NCBI GenBank assembly: GCA_050701635.1
Contig: JBOGDF010000001.1
Coordinates: forward strand, 1 to 63,256
Direction: 5' to 3'
Length of the DNA stretch: 63,256 nt
DNA from: WHSM01 sp050701635
Lineage (GTDB): Bacteria; Actinomycetota; Actinomycetes; Mycobacteriales; Micromonosporaceae
The translations under genes and the position numbers were made by a program. Of the stretch, positions 51,955-60,805 are shown in pieces (positions within the stretch are counted from its first letter, which is position 1; each line of letters starts with the position of its first letter). The notes beneath the pieces are model-generated. The model saw nothing but the letters and a program-made list of their open reading frames with translations, was not told the origin of the DNA and made no database searches.

Positions 51955-53015
51955 TTGTCGACCCCCTGCTGTGCCTTCCGGAAGGACTGCTTCGCCTTCA
52001 GCCGCTCCTTGGCAGCGGCCTTCGACTTGGCGCGTACGTCCGCCGGGGCGTTCCACGGCGTGAAGCCGGCCCGCTCGGCGTCCTCGGCGGTACGGAACCA
52101 GATCTCCGGCTTGGTACGCCCGTAGTGCGGGCTCTCCGGCGCGTGGTAAAGGTTCGAGTTCTCGTTCCCCTTGATCGCGAACCCGTCCGGCCCGCTGCCG
52201 TCCCCCGCCGCCCGCGCCGACCCGGGCCCATACGGCTCGGCCTCGTCGGCCGGCTCGGTGTCGGCGGCGGGCTTCTCCGCGGGGGCGGGCTTCTCCGCGG
52301 GGGCCGGGGCTGCGGGTTTCGTGCCCGTCTTGCCGATCGGAGTGTTCGGGTCGAAGCCGGCGACCGAGATGCCGTACTGCTCGGCGAGCCGGTTGCCGGC
52401 GAGGGTGGGCTCCCCGGCGGGTCCTTCACCGACGGCGCGGTCCCGATCGTCGTCCCAGCCGGCGAGCTGCAGCGACATCTCCTTGAAGCTGCACAGTCGC
52501 GGCCCCCGGCTCGGGGTCGGCCGCTCGCCGTTCTGCAGCTTCTGTACGACGTCGAGCGCCGTACCGGCGTCGATCTTGTCGAAGAATTCGTAGTTGACGG
52601 TCATCACCGGCGCGTAGTCGCAGGCCGCGAGGCACTCGGCGTGCTCCAGCGTGATCGTGCCGTCCTCGGTGGTCTCGTCGTGCCCGACCTCGAGGTACTC
52701 CTGCAGCGCCTGATACGCCCGGTCACCACCCAGTACGCCGCACATCGTGTTCGTACAGACGCTGACCAGCCAGTCGCCGGTGGGGCGGCGCTTGTACATG
52801 GTGTAGAAGGTCGCCACCGCGCCCACCTGGGCCTTGGTGATGCCGAGCTGCTCGGCGCAGAACGCCACGCCGCGCGGGCTGACGTACCCCTCGACCGACT
52901 GCACCAGGTGCAGCATCGGCAGCAGCGCCGAGCGCGGCTGCGGATAGCGCGCGATGATCTGCCGCGCGCGCTGCGCGATCTCGTCGGAGAACACCTCTGT
53001 GACCACGTCGGTCAT
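51951..53015 (-). CDS. nuoE: Complex I subunit NuoE with a long C-terminal extension
   Basis: 24-kDa-type [2Fe-2S] subunit (N1a), Cys87, Cys92, Cys128 and Cys132 visible in CTNTMC and ECLAAC. The usual family length is about 160-240; here 354 residues. After the core (to about 185) comes a Pro/Ala/Glu-rich linker with a repeated APAEKP unit (238-250). A small conserved-looking module follows at 281-320 (AIKGNENSNLYHAPESP, YGRTKPEIWF, EDAERAGF), then a basic helix (329-349). The module resembles tails I recall on some actinobacterial ribosomal proteins and NuoE proteins. Start ATG 53015 overlaps the nuoD stop. Confidence 0.94.
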   Translation of the reverse strand: MTDVVTEVFSDEIAQRARQIIARYPQPRSALLPMLHLVQSVEGYVSPRGVAFCAEQLGITKAQVGAVATFYTMYKRRPTGDWLVSVCTNTMCGVLGGDRAYQALQEYLEVGHDETTEDGTITLEHAECLAACDYAPVMTVNYEFFDKIDAGTALDVVQKLQNGERPTPSRGPRLCSFKEMSLQLAGWDDDRDRAVGEGPAGEPTLAGNRLAEQYGISVAGFDPNTPIGKTGTKPAAPAPAEKPAPAEKPAADTEPADEAEPYGPGSARAAGDGSGPDGFAIKGNENSNLYHAPESPHYGRTKPEIWFRTAEDAERAGFTPWNAPADVRAKSKAAAKERLKAKQSFRKAQQGVDK

Positions 53016-54328
53016 CTGTCACACCCACCCATCACCGGGTCCAACGAGGCGCCGCCCGCGATCACGTCGGCGATCAGGCCACCCTCGGACAGCGCCGGCA
53101 GCGCCTGCAAGTTGATGAAGCTGGGCTCCCGCATGTGTACGCGGTAAGGCCGGGTCCCGCCGTCGGAGACCACGTGCAGCCCGAGCTCACCGCGCGGCGC
53201 CTCGATCGGCACGTACACCTGGCCGGCCGGCACCCGGAACCCCTCGGTGACCAGCTTGAAGTGGTGGATCAGGGCCTCCATCGACTGGCCCATGATCTTC
53301 TTGACGTGCTCCAGCGAGTTGCCCATGCCGTCGGTGCCGATCGCGAGCTGCGCCGGCCAGGCGATCTTCTTGTCGTCGACCATCGTCGGGCCGGGGCGCA
53401 GCCGGTCCAGCGCCTGTTCCACGATCCGCAGCGACTGCCGCATCTCGTTCAGCCGCACCTGGTAGCGCGCCCACACGTCGGCGCCGTTGTGGGTCACCAC
53501 GTCGAAGTCGTACGTCTCGTAGCCGCAGTACGGCATCGTCTTGCGCAGGTCCCACCCGAGTCCGGCACTCCGCAGCACCGGCCCCGTCACGCCGAGCGCG
53601 AGGCAGCCGCTCACGTCGAGGTACGCCACGCCCTGCGTACGCTTCTGCCAGATCTGGTTACCGGACAGCAGATCCTCGTACGAGGCGATCCGCTTCGGCA
53701 TGAACCGCAGGAATTCCCGGATCCGCTCGACCGCCTCATCGGGGAGGTCCTGCGCCAACCCACCCGGCCGGATGTACGCCATGTTCAGCCGCAGCCCGGA
53801 CGCCAGCTCGAAGATGTCGAGGATGTACTCCCGCTCCCGGAAGCCGTAGATCATCATCGACAGCGCGCCCAGCTCCATGCCGGTGGTGGCCAGCCACACC
53901 AGGTGCGAGGAGATCCGGTTCAGCTCCATCATCAGCACCCGGATGGTGTTGGCGCGCTCCGGCACCTCGATGCCGAGCAGCTTCTCCACCGCCAGGCAGT
54001 AAGCCGTCTCGTTGAAGATCGGCGCGAGGTAGTCGGCCCGGGTGACGAACGTGGTGCCCTGCGTCCAGTTGCGGTACTCGGTGTTCTTCTCGATGCCGGT
54101 GTGCAGGTAGCCGATCACCGCGCGGGTCTCGGTGACGGTCTCGCCCTCCATCTCCAGCACCAGTCGCAGTACGCCGTGCGTCGACGGGTGCTGCGGGCCC
54201 ATGTTGACCACGAGCTTCTCTTCGGCGATCGGGTCACCACCGGCGACCACGGTGTCCCAGTCGCCACCGGTGACGTTGTAGATCCGCCCCTCGGTGGTCT
54301 CCCGAGACTGCGCATACGCGTCGGTCAC
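53012..54328 (-). CDS. nuoD: Complex I quinone-site subunit NuoD
   Basis: 49-kDa-type subunit, 438 residues. It forms the quinone-binding cavity with NuoB. NMGPQHPSTHGVLRLVLEME holds the key His of the cavity; the C-terminal DPVMGGCDR is the expected end with Cys replacing the common Val/Ala. Start GTG 54328 overlaps the nuoC stop (GTGA). It is the only nuoD in the window and so the only candidate to complete the second complex I. Confidence 0.95.
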   Translation of the reverse strand: MTDAYAQSRETTEGRIYNVTGGDWDTVVAGGDPIAEEKLVVNMGPQHPSTHGVLRLVLEMEGETVTETRAVIGYLHTGIEKNTEYRNWTQGTTFVTRADYLAPIFNETAYCLAVEKLLGIEVPERANTIRVLMMELNRISSHLVWLATTGMELGALSMMIYGFREREYILDIFELASGLRLNMAYIRPGGLAQDLPDEAVERIREFLRFMPKRIASYEDLLSGNQIWQKRTQGVAYLDVSGCLALGVTGPVLRSAGLGWDLRKTMPYCGYETYDFDVVTHNGADVWARYQVRLNEMRQSLRIVEQALDRLRPGPTMVDDKKIAWPAQLAIGTDGMGNSLEHVKKIMGQSMEALIHHFKLVTEGFRVPAGQVYVPIEAPRGELGLHVVSDGGTRPYRVHMREPSFINLQALPALSEGGLIADVIAGGASLDPVMGGCDR

Positions 54329-55050
54329 TTGTACGCCCTCCGCTCGTCCGGTGGCGGGATCTCCGCGCCCTTGTACTCGACCGGTACGCCACCCAGCGGA
54401 TAGTCCTTGCGCTGCGGGTAGCCCTCCCAGTCGTCGGGCATCAGGATCCGGGTCAGGTTCGGGTGACCGTCGAAGACCACGCCGAACATGTCGTACGTCT
54501 CCCGCTCCTGCCAGTCGGCGGTCGGGTAGACGCTGGTCACGCTCGGCAGGTGCGGATCCTCGGCGGTGACCGCCGCCTCGAGCCGGATCCGCCGCCGGTA
54601 CGTCAGCGACGTCAGGTGGTAACACACGTGCAACCGGCGGGCGTCGCCGTTGTCGAGATAGTCCACACCGGACACCGACGAGCACAGCTCGAAGCGCAGC
54701 GACTCGTCATCGCGCATCACGCGGCAGACGTCGAGGATCCGCTCGGGCTTCACGTACAGGGTCAGCTCGCCCCGGTCCACGACGACCTTCTCGATCGCCT
54801 CGGCGTCGAAACCAGCGTCGGTGAGGCCGTCCCGCAGCCCGTCGACCACCTCGTCGAAGTAACCACCGTACGGCGGCTCGGTGCCGGCGATGACCGCACG
54901 GCGGCGTACCAGCCGACCAAAGCCCGAGGTGTCACCGGAGCCGGAGACGCCGAACATGCCTTTACCGGCCGGGGTGCTGGTGGGCGCCACCTCGGCGACC
55001 ACTTCCTGACTCTCGATCGCGTCGGTCTGGGGGATGTCTTCGCTGGTCAC
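54325..55050 (-). CDS. nuoC: Complex I subunit NuoC
   Basis: 30-kDa-type subunit, 241 residues. The first 75 residues are a variable, acidic extension; the conserved core ends with WQERETYDMFGVVFDGHP and MPDDWEGYPQRKDYPLGG. Start GTG 55050 (GTGA overlap with nuoB); the frame upstream to 55128 is not conserved. NuoC2 shares the core but has the extension at its C-terminus instead. Confidence 0.95.
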   Translation of the reverse strand: MTSEDIPQTDAIESQEVVAEVAPTSTPAGKGMFGVSGSGDTSGFGRLVRRRAVIAGTEPPYGGYFDEVVDGLRDGLTDAGFDAEAIEKVVVDRGELTLYVKPERILDVCRVMRDDESLRFELCSSVSGVDYLDNGDARRLHVCYHLTSLTYRRRIRLEAAVTAEDPHLPSVTSVYPTADWQERETYDMFGVVFDGHPNLTRILMPDDWEGYPQRKDYPLGGVPVEYKGAEIPPPDERRAYK

Positions 55051-55688
55051 CGGCGGTGCGCCCCCTCTTCCATCCACTTGGCGATGCGCAGCTGCTCCTG
55101 GGTGCCGGCGGCCTCGGCCTCGGTCCACTCGCGACGCTTCGCCTTGTTGTAGCGGTAGCTGGACGGGACGGTGCCGACCCGTGCCGCGCCGGACTCCTCG
55201 AGCTGCTTGCGGCGGCGCTCACCCAGCGGCTCGGCCATGATCTTGTCGTGCAGCTTGAGGATCGCGTCGATCAGCATCTCGGGCCGGGGCGGGCAGCCGG
55301 GCAGGTACATGTCGACCGGCACGATGTGGTCGACGCCTTGCACGATCGCGTAGTTGTTGAACATCCCGCCGCTCGACGCGCAGACGCCCATGCTCAGCAC
55401 CCACTTGGGTTCGGGCATCTGGTCGTAGATCTGCCGCAGCACCGGGCCCATCTTCTGGCTCACCCGGCCGGCGACGATCATCAGGTCGGCCTGCCGGGGC
55501 GAGGCCCGGAACACCTCCATGCCGAACCGGGCCAGGTCGTACCGGGCGGCGCCGGTGGCCATCATCTCGATCGCGCAGCACGCCAGACCGAAGGTGGCCG
55601 GCCACAGGGAGGCCTTGCGGGTCCAGTTGACCAGCTTCTCCACGGACGTCAGCAGTACGCCGCTCGGGACCTTCTCTTCGATACCCAT
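55047..55688 (-). CDS. nuoB: Complex I subunit NuoB
   Basis: N2-cluster subunit, 213 residues from ATG 55688 (a TTG two codons upstream is open but unlikely). Cluster Cys: GLACCAIEMM, SMGVCASSGG and YLPGCPPRPE. A basic C-terminal tail (about 160-213) extends beyond the fold. It follows nuoA by 22 bp. Confidence 0.95.
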   Translation of the reverse strand: MGIEEKVPSGVLLTSVEKLVNWTRKASLWPATFGLACCAIEMMATGAARYDLARFGMEVFRASPRQADLMIVAGRVSQKMGPVLRQIYDQMPEPKWVLSMGVCASSGGMFNNYAIVQGVDHIVPVDMYLPGCPPRPEMLIDAILKLHDKIMAEPLGERRRKQLEESGAARVGTVPSSYRYNKAKRREWTEAEAAGTQEQLRIAKWMEEGAHRR

Positions 55689-55710
55689 GATCAATACGCC
55701 CCAAGCTCCA

Positions 55711-56082
55711 TTAATCCCAGTCCAACCCGCCGCGCTTCCACACGTACGCGTACGCGATGAAGACGGTGCCGATGAACAGGACCATCTCTACGAACCCGAA
55801 GACGCCGAGCGAGTCGTACGCCACCGCCCACGGGTACAGGAAGATGATCTCGATGTCGAAGACGATGAAGAGCATCGCGGTCAGGTAGAACTTGATCGGG
55901 AACCGCGTGCCGCTGCTGCCGCCGCCTTGCGGGGTCGGCTCGATGCCGCACTCGTACGCGTCGAGTTTGGCCTTGTTATAGCGGCGCGGACCGACCAGCG
56001 GTGCGATCGCCACCGAGAACAGCGCAAAGCCGAAGGCCAGCGCGAACATCCCGACGATCGGTAGGTACGGCGAGAGCGACAT
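55711..56082 (-). CDS. nuoA: Complex I subunit NuoA
   Basis: First gene of the nuoA-N operon; three-helix membrane subunit of 123 residues. The conserved loop YNKAKLDAYECGIEPTP and the acidic TM2 (FIVFDIEIIFLYPWAVAY) are visible. GGGAGG lies eight bases before ATG 56082. The 123-bp gap to the reductase gene upstream (56083-56205) shows no convincing promoter, so it may be read from the reductase promoter. Confidence 0.95.
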   Translation of the reverse strand: MSLSPYLPIVGMFALAFGFALFSVAIAPLVGPRRYNKAKLDAYECGIEPTPQGGGSSGTRFPIKFYLTAMLFIVFDIEIIFLYPWAVAYDSLGVFGFVEMVLFIGTVFIAYAYVWKRGGLDWD

Positions 56083-56205
56083 CGCTTCTGCCTCCCGTCC
56101 TCTCCTGCTCTCATCTCGTGGCGAAATCGGCCGAACTGATCACCAGAGCCGATCCACCCTATTGCCCTGCGATGCCGCGCCGGTGCGCGGCCCCCCGAGC
56201 GAACC

Positions 56206-57513
56206 TCACACCGCGGGTGCCGCTTTGACCAGCGCATTGATCACGCGGTCGGCCGCGTCACCGCCCCGCGGGTCGGTGAGGTTGGCCAGCAGCTTCAGTA
56301 CGAATTTCATCAGCACCGGGTGCGGCAGCCCGTGCCGGGTGCAGACCTTCATCACGTGCGGATTGCCGATCAGCTTCACGAACCAGCCGCCGAGCCGGTA
56401 GTAGCCGCCGTACCGGGCTTTCAGCTCGCTGCGGTAATGCAGCAACGTACGTTCCCGCAGCGGGCCGGCGGGGCGGGCGAGCGCCTGCACCGCGATCTCC
56501 GCGGCCAGCTCGCCGCTCTCCATGGCGTACGCGATGCCCTCGCCGTTGAACGGGTTGACCATGCCGCCGGAGTCCCCGACCAGCATCACTCCGCGGGTGT
56601 AGTGCGGCACCCGGTTGAACCCCATCGGCAGCGCCGCGCCGAGGATCTTGCCGTCGGCGGTGGACTCGTTCAGCTCCCAGTCGTCCGGGGTGCCGGCCAT
56701 CCACTCGGTGAGCATCTTGCGGTAGTCGGCCTTGCCGAAAGAAACACTGCTGTTGAGTACGCCGAGCCCCACGTTGACCCGCCCGTCGCCGAGCCCGAAG
56801 ATCCAGCCGTACCCGGGGAGCAGGTTGTCCTCACCGCCGGCGCCGGGTTCACCACGCAGCTCCAGCCAGGACTCCAGGAAGTCGTCGTCGTGGCGCGGGC
56901 TGCGGTAGTAGCGGCGTACCGCGACGCCGATCGGCCGGTCCTCCCGCTTGGTGATGCCGAGGCTGAGCGGGAACCGCCCCGACACCCCGTCACACGCCAG
57001 CACCAGCGGGGCGCGGTACTCCACCGGCTCCTTGTCCGGGCCGACCGTCGCGGTCACCCCAACCACCCGGCCCGCCGTGCTGAGTACGGGGCCGGTGACC
57101 GTGGTCGAGGTCTGCAGCTTCGCGCCGGCGTGCTGGGCGCGGCGTACCAGGATGTCGTCGAAGTCCATCCGGGTACGGGTCAGCCCGTAGTCCGGGAAGC
57201 TCGCCAGCTCGGGCCAGTCCAGCTCCATCCGGATGCCGCCGCCGATGACGCGCAACCCCCGGTTCGGCATCCAGCCGTCGCCGGTGGTCTCCACGCCCAT
57301 CTTGATCAGCTGCTTCACCGCCCGCGGGGTCAGCCCGTCGCCACACACCTTCTCGCGCGGAAACTCGGTCTTCTCCAGCAGCAGTACGTCCAGCCCGTGC
57401 CGCGCGAGGTGGTACGCCGCCGCCGACCCGCCCGGCCCCGCGCCGACGACGATCACGTCCGCGCTGTCCGCCGTGTCGCCGGATCGCGTCACCCCGGTGG
57501 TCTGGTCACTCAC
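56206..57513 (-). CDS. Geranylgeranyl reductase family protein (menaquinone tail reduction)
   Basis: FAD-dependent reductase, 435 residues. The N-terminal dinucleotide motif is VVGAGPGGSAAAYHL (GAGPGG about 24-29), with PREKVCGDGLTPRAV following; later GDSGGMVNPFNGEGIAYAME is the second FAD motif. The family reduces double bonds in prenyl chains; the mycobacterial relative MenJ saturates a menaquinone isoprene unit, and neighbouring menG and mqnC favour that role here. GTG 57513 has a GGAGGGG ribosome site; GTG 57537 is open but lacks one. A near-consensus Rex site lies 61 bp upstream. Confidence 0.9.
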   Translation of the reverse strand: MSDQTTGVTRSGDTADSADVIVVGAGPGGSAAAYHLARHGLDVLLLEKTEFPREKVCGDGLTPRAVKQLIKMGVETTGDGWMPNRGLRVIGGGIRMELDWPELASFPDYGLTRTRMDFDDILVRRAQHAGAKLQTSTTVTGPVLSTAGRVVGVTATVGPDKEPVEYRAPLVLACDGVSGRFPLSLGITKREDRPIGVAVRRYYRSPRHDDDFLESWLELRGEPGAGGEDNLLPGYGWIFGLGDGRVNVGLGVLNSSVSFGKADYRKMLTEWMAGTPDDWELNESTADGKILGAALPMGFNRVPHYTRGVMLVGDSGGMVNPFNGEGIAYAMESGELAAEIAVQALARPAGPLRERTLLHYRSELKARYGGYYRLGGWFVKLIGNPHVMKVCTRHGLPHPVLMKFVLKLLANLTDPRGGDAADRVINALVKAAPAV

Positions 57514-57573
57514 GGTGGCCCCTCCGCTCGTACCCACGTTCCGGTCGCTGGTTCCGGTCGCTCGTTCGGTCGC

Positions 57574-57591
57574 TTGTGAAGACTTTCACTA
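57574..57591. promoter_or_regulatory. Probable Rex operator upstream of the reductase-nuo unit
   Basis: TTGTGAAGACTTTCACTA agrees with the Rex consensus TTGTGAAnnnnTTCACAA at 13 of 14 fixed positions. Rex is the NADH/NAD+ sensing repressor that controls nuo and cydABCD in Streptomyces coelicolor. The site is 61 bp before the reductase start and about 1.5 kb before nuoA. Confidence 0.65.
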
Positions 57592-57945
57592 GCCCCGCCG
57601 TGCAGTCTAGGGGGAGCCACTGGCCCGCCCCCGACTTAGGCGACCCTAACGACGTGGGTACGCCGGGCGGCCGGCCCCCGTACCGGCAGTGCCGCCGTCA
57701 CGAACCAGGACACTCCCGCCCAGACGCTATAGCCGCAGCCGGTACGACGCAGCCCGGCCCGCCGCCACGATCCTGCCCGTCCGGCGGATCGACCTCCCAT
57801 ACGTCGAAGCCTCTGCTACAAACCCACCGGGGTGCGATGTGGCGCACGACCGGATCCGGCGGGTGTTGACGTCACTGGTGGACGGCCGATGGGAGTCCAG
57901 CCGTGGGGCCGCGGTCGGGCGTGCGACGGTGCCGCCGAACCGGCC
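57592..57945. other. 354-bp intergenic stretch without a supported gene
   Basis: This stretch lies between the Rex site and the menG stop codon. A plus-strand frame at 57689-57949 and another at 57576-57869 exist, but both are Arg/Pro/Ser-rich without ribosome sites or recognisable motifs. It probably holds the promoter of the reductase gene and the menG 3' end. Confidence 0.5.
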
Positions 57946-58635
57946 TTAGTTGGTACGGGTGGCGCGGTGCAGCGCGACGATGCCGCCGGTGAGGTTGCGC
58001 CAGCCGACCCGGGTCCAGCCGTTGCCGGCGACCCGGGCGGCGAGCCCCGGCTGATCCGGCCAGGCCGGGATCGACTCGGCGAGGTAGACGTACGCGTCGG
58101 GGTTGCTGGACACCGCCCGGGCCACCGCCGGCAGCCCCGCCATCAGGTAACCCAGGTACGCCTCCCGGAACGGTGCCCAGGTCGGGTGGCTGAACTCGCA
58201 CACCACGAGCCGGCCGCCGGGCTTCGTCACCCGCGCCATCTCGCGCAGCGCCGCGTCGGCGTCGACGATGTTGCGCAGCGCGAAGGAGATGGTGACCGCG
58301 TCGAAGCTGGCGTCGGCGAACGGCAGCCGCAGCGCGTCCGCGCCGAGCAGCGGCACCTCGCGGTGCGCCCCGGCGGCGAGCATCCCGAGCGAGAGATCCG
58401 CGCCGACCACCCAGGCACCCGAGCGGGACAGCTCCTCAGTGGACACCCCAGTGCCGGCGCCCAGATCCAGGCACCGCTCGCCGGGACGCAGCGAGAGCGC
58501 GTCGGCGGTGGCGCGGCGCCACCGCCGGTCCTGCCCGAACGAGAGCACGGTGTTGGTCAGGTCGTACCGCTGGGCCACCCCGTCGAACATGGCGGCGACC
58601 TCGTGCGGCTGCTTGTCCAGAGATGCGCGGGTCAC
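57946..58635 (-). CDS. menG: Demethylmenaquinone methyltransferase (MenG/UbiE)
   Basis: SAM-dependent methyltransferase of the UbiE/MenG family, 229 residues, final methylation of menaquinone. Motifs: MFDGVAQRYDLTNTVLSFGQ (UbiE signature), LDLGAGTG (56-63, SAM motif I) and later FALRNIVDADAALREMARV and PGGRLVVCEFS. GTG 58635 gives the usual length. It is on the same strand as the reductase, separated by 432 bp including the Rex site. Confidence 0.94.
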   Translation of the reverse strand: MTRASLDKQPHEVAAMFDGVAQRYDLTNTVLSFGQDRRWRRATADALSLRPGERCLDLGAGTGVSTEELSRSGAWVVGADLSLGMLAAGAHREVPLLGADALRLPFADASFDAVTISFALRNIVDADAALREMARVTKPGGRLVVCEFSHPTWAPFREAYLGYLMAGLPAVARAVSSNPDAYVYLAESIPAWPDQPGLAARVAGNGWTRVGWRNLTGGIVALHRATRTN

Positions 58636-58690
58636 GCCGTACCACTCTGCCAGCCGTACGCCGGCGCCCGACCGGCAGGTCACCACGACG

Positions 58691-58721
58691 AAGGGCGGCG
58701 GGTGTCGAGCCCGCCGCCCTT
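58691..58721. terminator. Hairpin terminator at the end of the surface-protein gene
   Basis: AAGGGCGGCGGG (58691-58702) and CCCGCCGCCCTT (58710-58721) form a perfect 12-bp stem with a 7-base loop. It lies 17 bp beyond the stop of the minus-strand LPXTG-type gene and before menG. Confidence 0.75.
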
Positions 58722-58738
58722 CAGGTCACTTCACAAAA

Positions 58739-60277
58739 TCAGGACTCGGTGGTACGCCGCCGCCGCGCCAGCGCGTACAGCACGACGCCGAGGAGCACCG
58801 CGGCGGTGCCGCCGCCGATCACGCCGGTGAGGCTGGCGCCGGTGACCGGCAGGCCGCCGCCACCGCCGCCGGTGCCGATCGACACCGCGATCTCGGCCAT
58901 GTTGTTGCCGGGCACCCGGTCGGGGATCTTGTGGGTGGCGATCCGTACCCACCCGTTGTCCAGGTTCTTCGACGTGATCGTGAGTAGCAGGTCCTGCTTG
59001 GCGGTCTTGCCGGAGTCGAGCATGTTGCCGGTGTGACAGGTCAGCGTGGTGGCTGCCTTGTCGTACGAGCAGGCCCGCGGCACCTGGGCGAGCGTGGTGC
59101 CGCTGGGCAGCGCGATGGTGGCGAGGAAGCCGTTAGCGTCGGCCGGGCCGTTGTTCTTCACCGTTACGGTGACCTTGACGGTGTCGCCGACCTGGCCGGA
59201 CGCGGCCGGTACGGAGACCGCGAGCTCGGTCGGGTTCGCCTTGGTCAGTACGCCGAACGTGGCACTGTTGTCGTCGCCGTCCACCTCCGGGGCACTGCGG
59301 GTGCCGGAGTCGGCGGCCATCATCGTGGCCCCGCTGCCCTCTACCGGCTGCGGCTCCACCTCACCCAGCGCCGCCGACACGAACTCGCCCCGTCCGAGAC
59401 TGATCGGACCCGGCGCGTCGCCAGCCACCTTCACGTGCAGCGGCCGTACGCCCGGGCTGTTCCAGAGGATGATCTCGCCCGGCTGCAGCACCACGTTCTC
59501 CGCGGTGCACACCAGCTCGCGCCGGTTCTTGCTGGTGGTGCAGTCCGAGTACGACTCCGCGAACGTGGCGTACGCCGGCAGCGAGAACTTCAGCGTGATG
59601 CCCTTCGCGGCGGTGTCGCCGAAGTTGCCGAACGCCCATTTCAGCTGCGCCGACTGGCCGGGCTTCACCGGGCCGACGTCGTCCGCGGCGGCCACCAGGT
59701 CCACCGCCGAGTCGACGATCTGGATCGCCACGGTGTCGGCGTTGTTGTCGGTGTCGGGGTCGCTCTGCTGCTTCGCCTCTACGCTGGCCTTCGCGGTCCC
59801 GGCCGGCCCCGGCTCGGCGCCGCCCTTCGGCTTGATCTTGAACGCGGTGATCCGGGTGGCGCCGGCCTTGATCTCGGCGTACCCACAGGTAATGGTCTTT
59901 CCGGACCGCTCGCAGGCGGCGTCTTCGTGCACCCCGAGCTCCACGTTGTCGCCGAGCTGCGACAGGTCCAGAGTCAGCGTTACGTCGGTGGCGGCGTCCG
60001 GCCCGTTGTTGAGTACGTCGACCCGCATCACCTTGCCGGTCGAGTCGACCGCGACCTTGTCGGTGGCGATGCGTACCGCCAGGTCGGTGGTGGCCCGCGT
60101 CGGAGTGGTCGGCTCCGGGCGGGTGTGCGGTTCGCCGCTCTGCGACGGCGCCGGCGATGCGGTGCCGGACGGCAGCGGGCTCGGTGTCTCCTCGGCGTAC
60201 GCCGGCGCGGACAGCAGCGCCAATCCGGCGGCGATGCAGGGCACGGCTATCCGGGCCCAGGTACGGTGCGGCCTCAT
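58739..60277 (-). CDS. Cell-surface protein with DUF11/CARDB-type repeats and LPXTG-like anchor
   Basis: 512 residues. Signal peptide (ARIAVPCIAAGLALLSAPAYA, about 8-28), a Ser/Pro/Thr-rich start, then three Ig-like domains with the DUF11/CARDB pattern of conserved NNGPDAATDVTLTLDL-like strands (near 75-180, 190-310 and 345-460). A C-terminal LPVTG motif, hydrophobic helix and ARRRR end form a sortase-type cell-wall sorting signal. It is probably attached by a class E/A sortase encoded elsewhere. A GGGGGATAG ribosome site precedes ATG 60277. Confidence 0.88.
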   Translation of the reverse strand: MRPHRTWARIAVPCIAAGLALLSAPAYAEETPSPLPSGTASPAPSQSGEPHTRPEPTTPTRATTDLAVRIATDKVAVDSTGKVMRVDVLNNGPDAATDVTLTLDLSQLGDNVELGVHEDAACERSGKTITCGYAEIKAGATRITAFKIKPKGGAEPGPAGTAKASVEAKQQSDPDTDNNADTVAIQIVDSAVDLVAAADDVGPVKPGQSAQLKWAFGNFGDTAAKGITLKFSLPAYATFAESYSDCTTSKNRRELVCTAENVVLQPGEIILWNSPGVRPLHVKVAGDAPGPISLGRGEFVSAALGEVEPQPVEGSGATMMAADSGTRSAPEVDGDDNSATFGVLTKANPTELAVSVPAASGQVGDTVKVTVTVKNNGPADANGFLATIALPSGTTLAQVPRACSYDKAATTLTCHTGNMLDSGKTAKQDLLLTITSKNLDNGWVRIATHKIPDRVPGNNMAEIAVSIGTGGGGGGLPVTGASLTGVIGGGTAAVLLGVVLYALARRRRTTES

Positions 60278-60376
60278 CTATCCCCCGTGTGCAGTTGGTG
60301 TGGTGGCGATATCGCCGCCGCGCAGCGTACGAACGCCACGCAACCCCGGCTTCCGTCTTACCGGGAGTTGCGGGCA

Positions 60377-60805
60377 TCAGAGGACGAGCAGGTTGGCCTC
60401 GGTCGCTCCGGGTACGACGTCGAGCGGCACCGACCGATCGAACGTCACGAACCGCCCACCACACCTCGTAGCCAGCGCGAGCAGGTAGGCATCGGTTACC
60501 TGTCGAGCCCCGTGGAGCCGCGAGCGATCCACGGCCGTCTCGTCAACCAGACTCACCGCACAAGACCAGAATTCGTGGTGCCGGGTGCCGGTCGCGCGGG
60601 CCAGCCGATCCATCGCCTGACTGGGCGATACCGGACTCGGGTATCGCGGCTGGCTGATGATCCGCACGAAGCCATTCTGTGTGATCGCACACGAGGCCCA
60701 ACCGTGACTGATCTCAGCACCGACCCAGTCACGCGCACGCTCGTGGTCAACGTGATCGCTGTCGAGCAGCGCCAGCAGGACATTGACATCCAGCAGGGCA
60801 CGCAT
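60377..60805 (-). CDS. vapC: Type II toxin VapC, PIN-domain ribonuclease (second pair)
   Basis: About 142-residue PIN nuclease. Acidic residues: Asp6 in RALLDVNVLLALLDSDH, further Asp/Glu in DETAVD and VTDAYLLALA (Asp) and FVTFDRSV. It starts at ATG 60805 (TGATG junction) or GTG 60808. Paired with the RHH antitoxin gene upstream. This subfamily differs from the 15321 VapC (longer, with an FVRII segment), so the two pairs are not recent duplicates. Confidence 0.88.
   Translation of the reverse strand: MRALLDVNVLLALLDSDHVDHERARDWVGAEISHGWASCAITQNGFVRIISQPRYPSPVSPSQAMDRLARATGTRHHEFWSCAVSLVDETAVDRSRLHGARQVTDAYLLALATRCGGRFVTFDRSVPLDVVPGATEANLLVL

Noticed and set aside
57689..57949. Possible small gene between menG and the reductase gene
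   Set aside because: No ribosome site, low-complexity N-terminus and overlap with the menG 3' end.
58727..58733. TTCACAA as a second Rex half-site near menG
   Set aside because: The opposite half-site is absent (GTCACTTCACAA has no TTGTGAA four bases away), and it lies beside the terminator.
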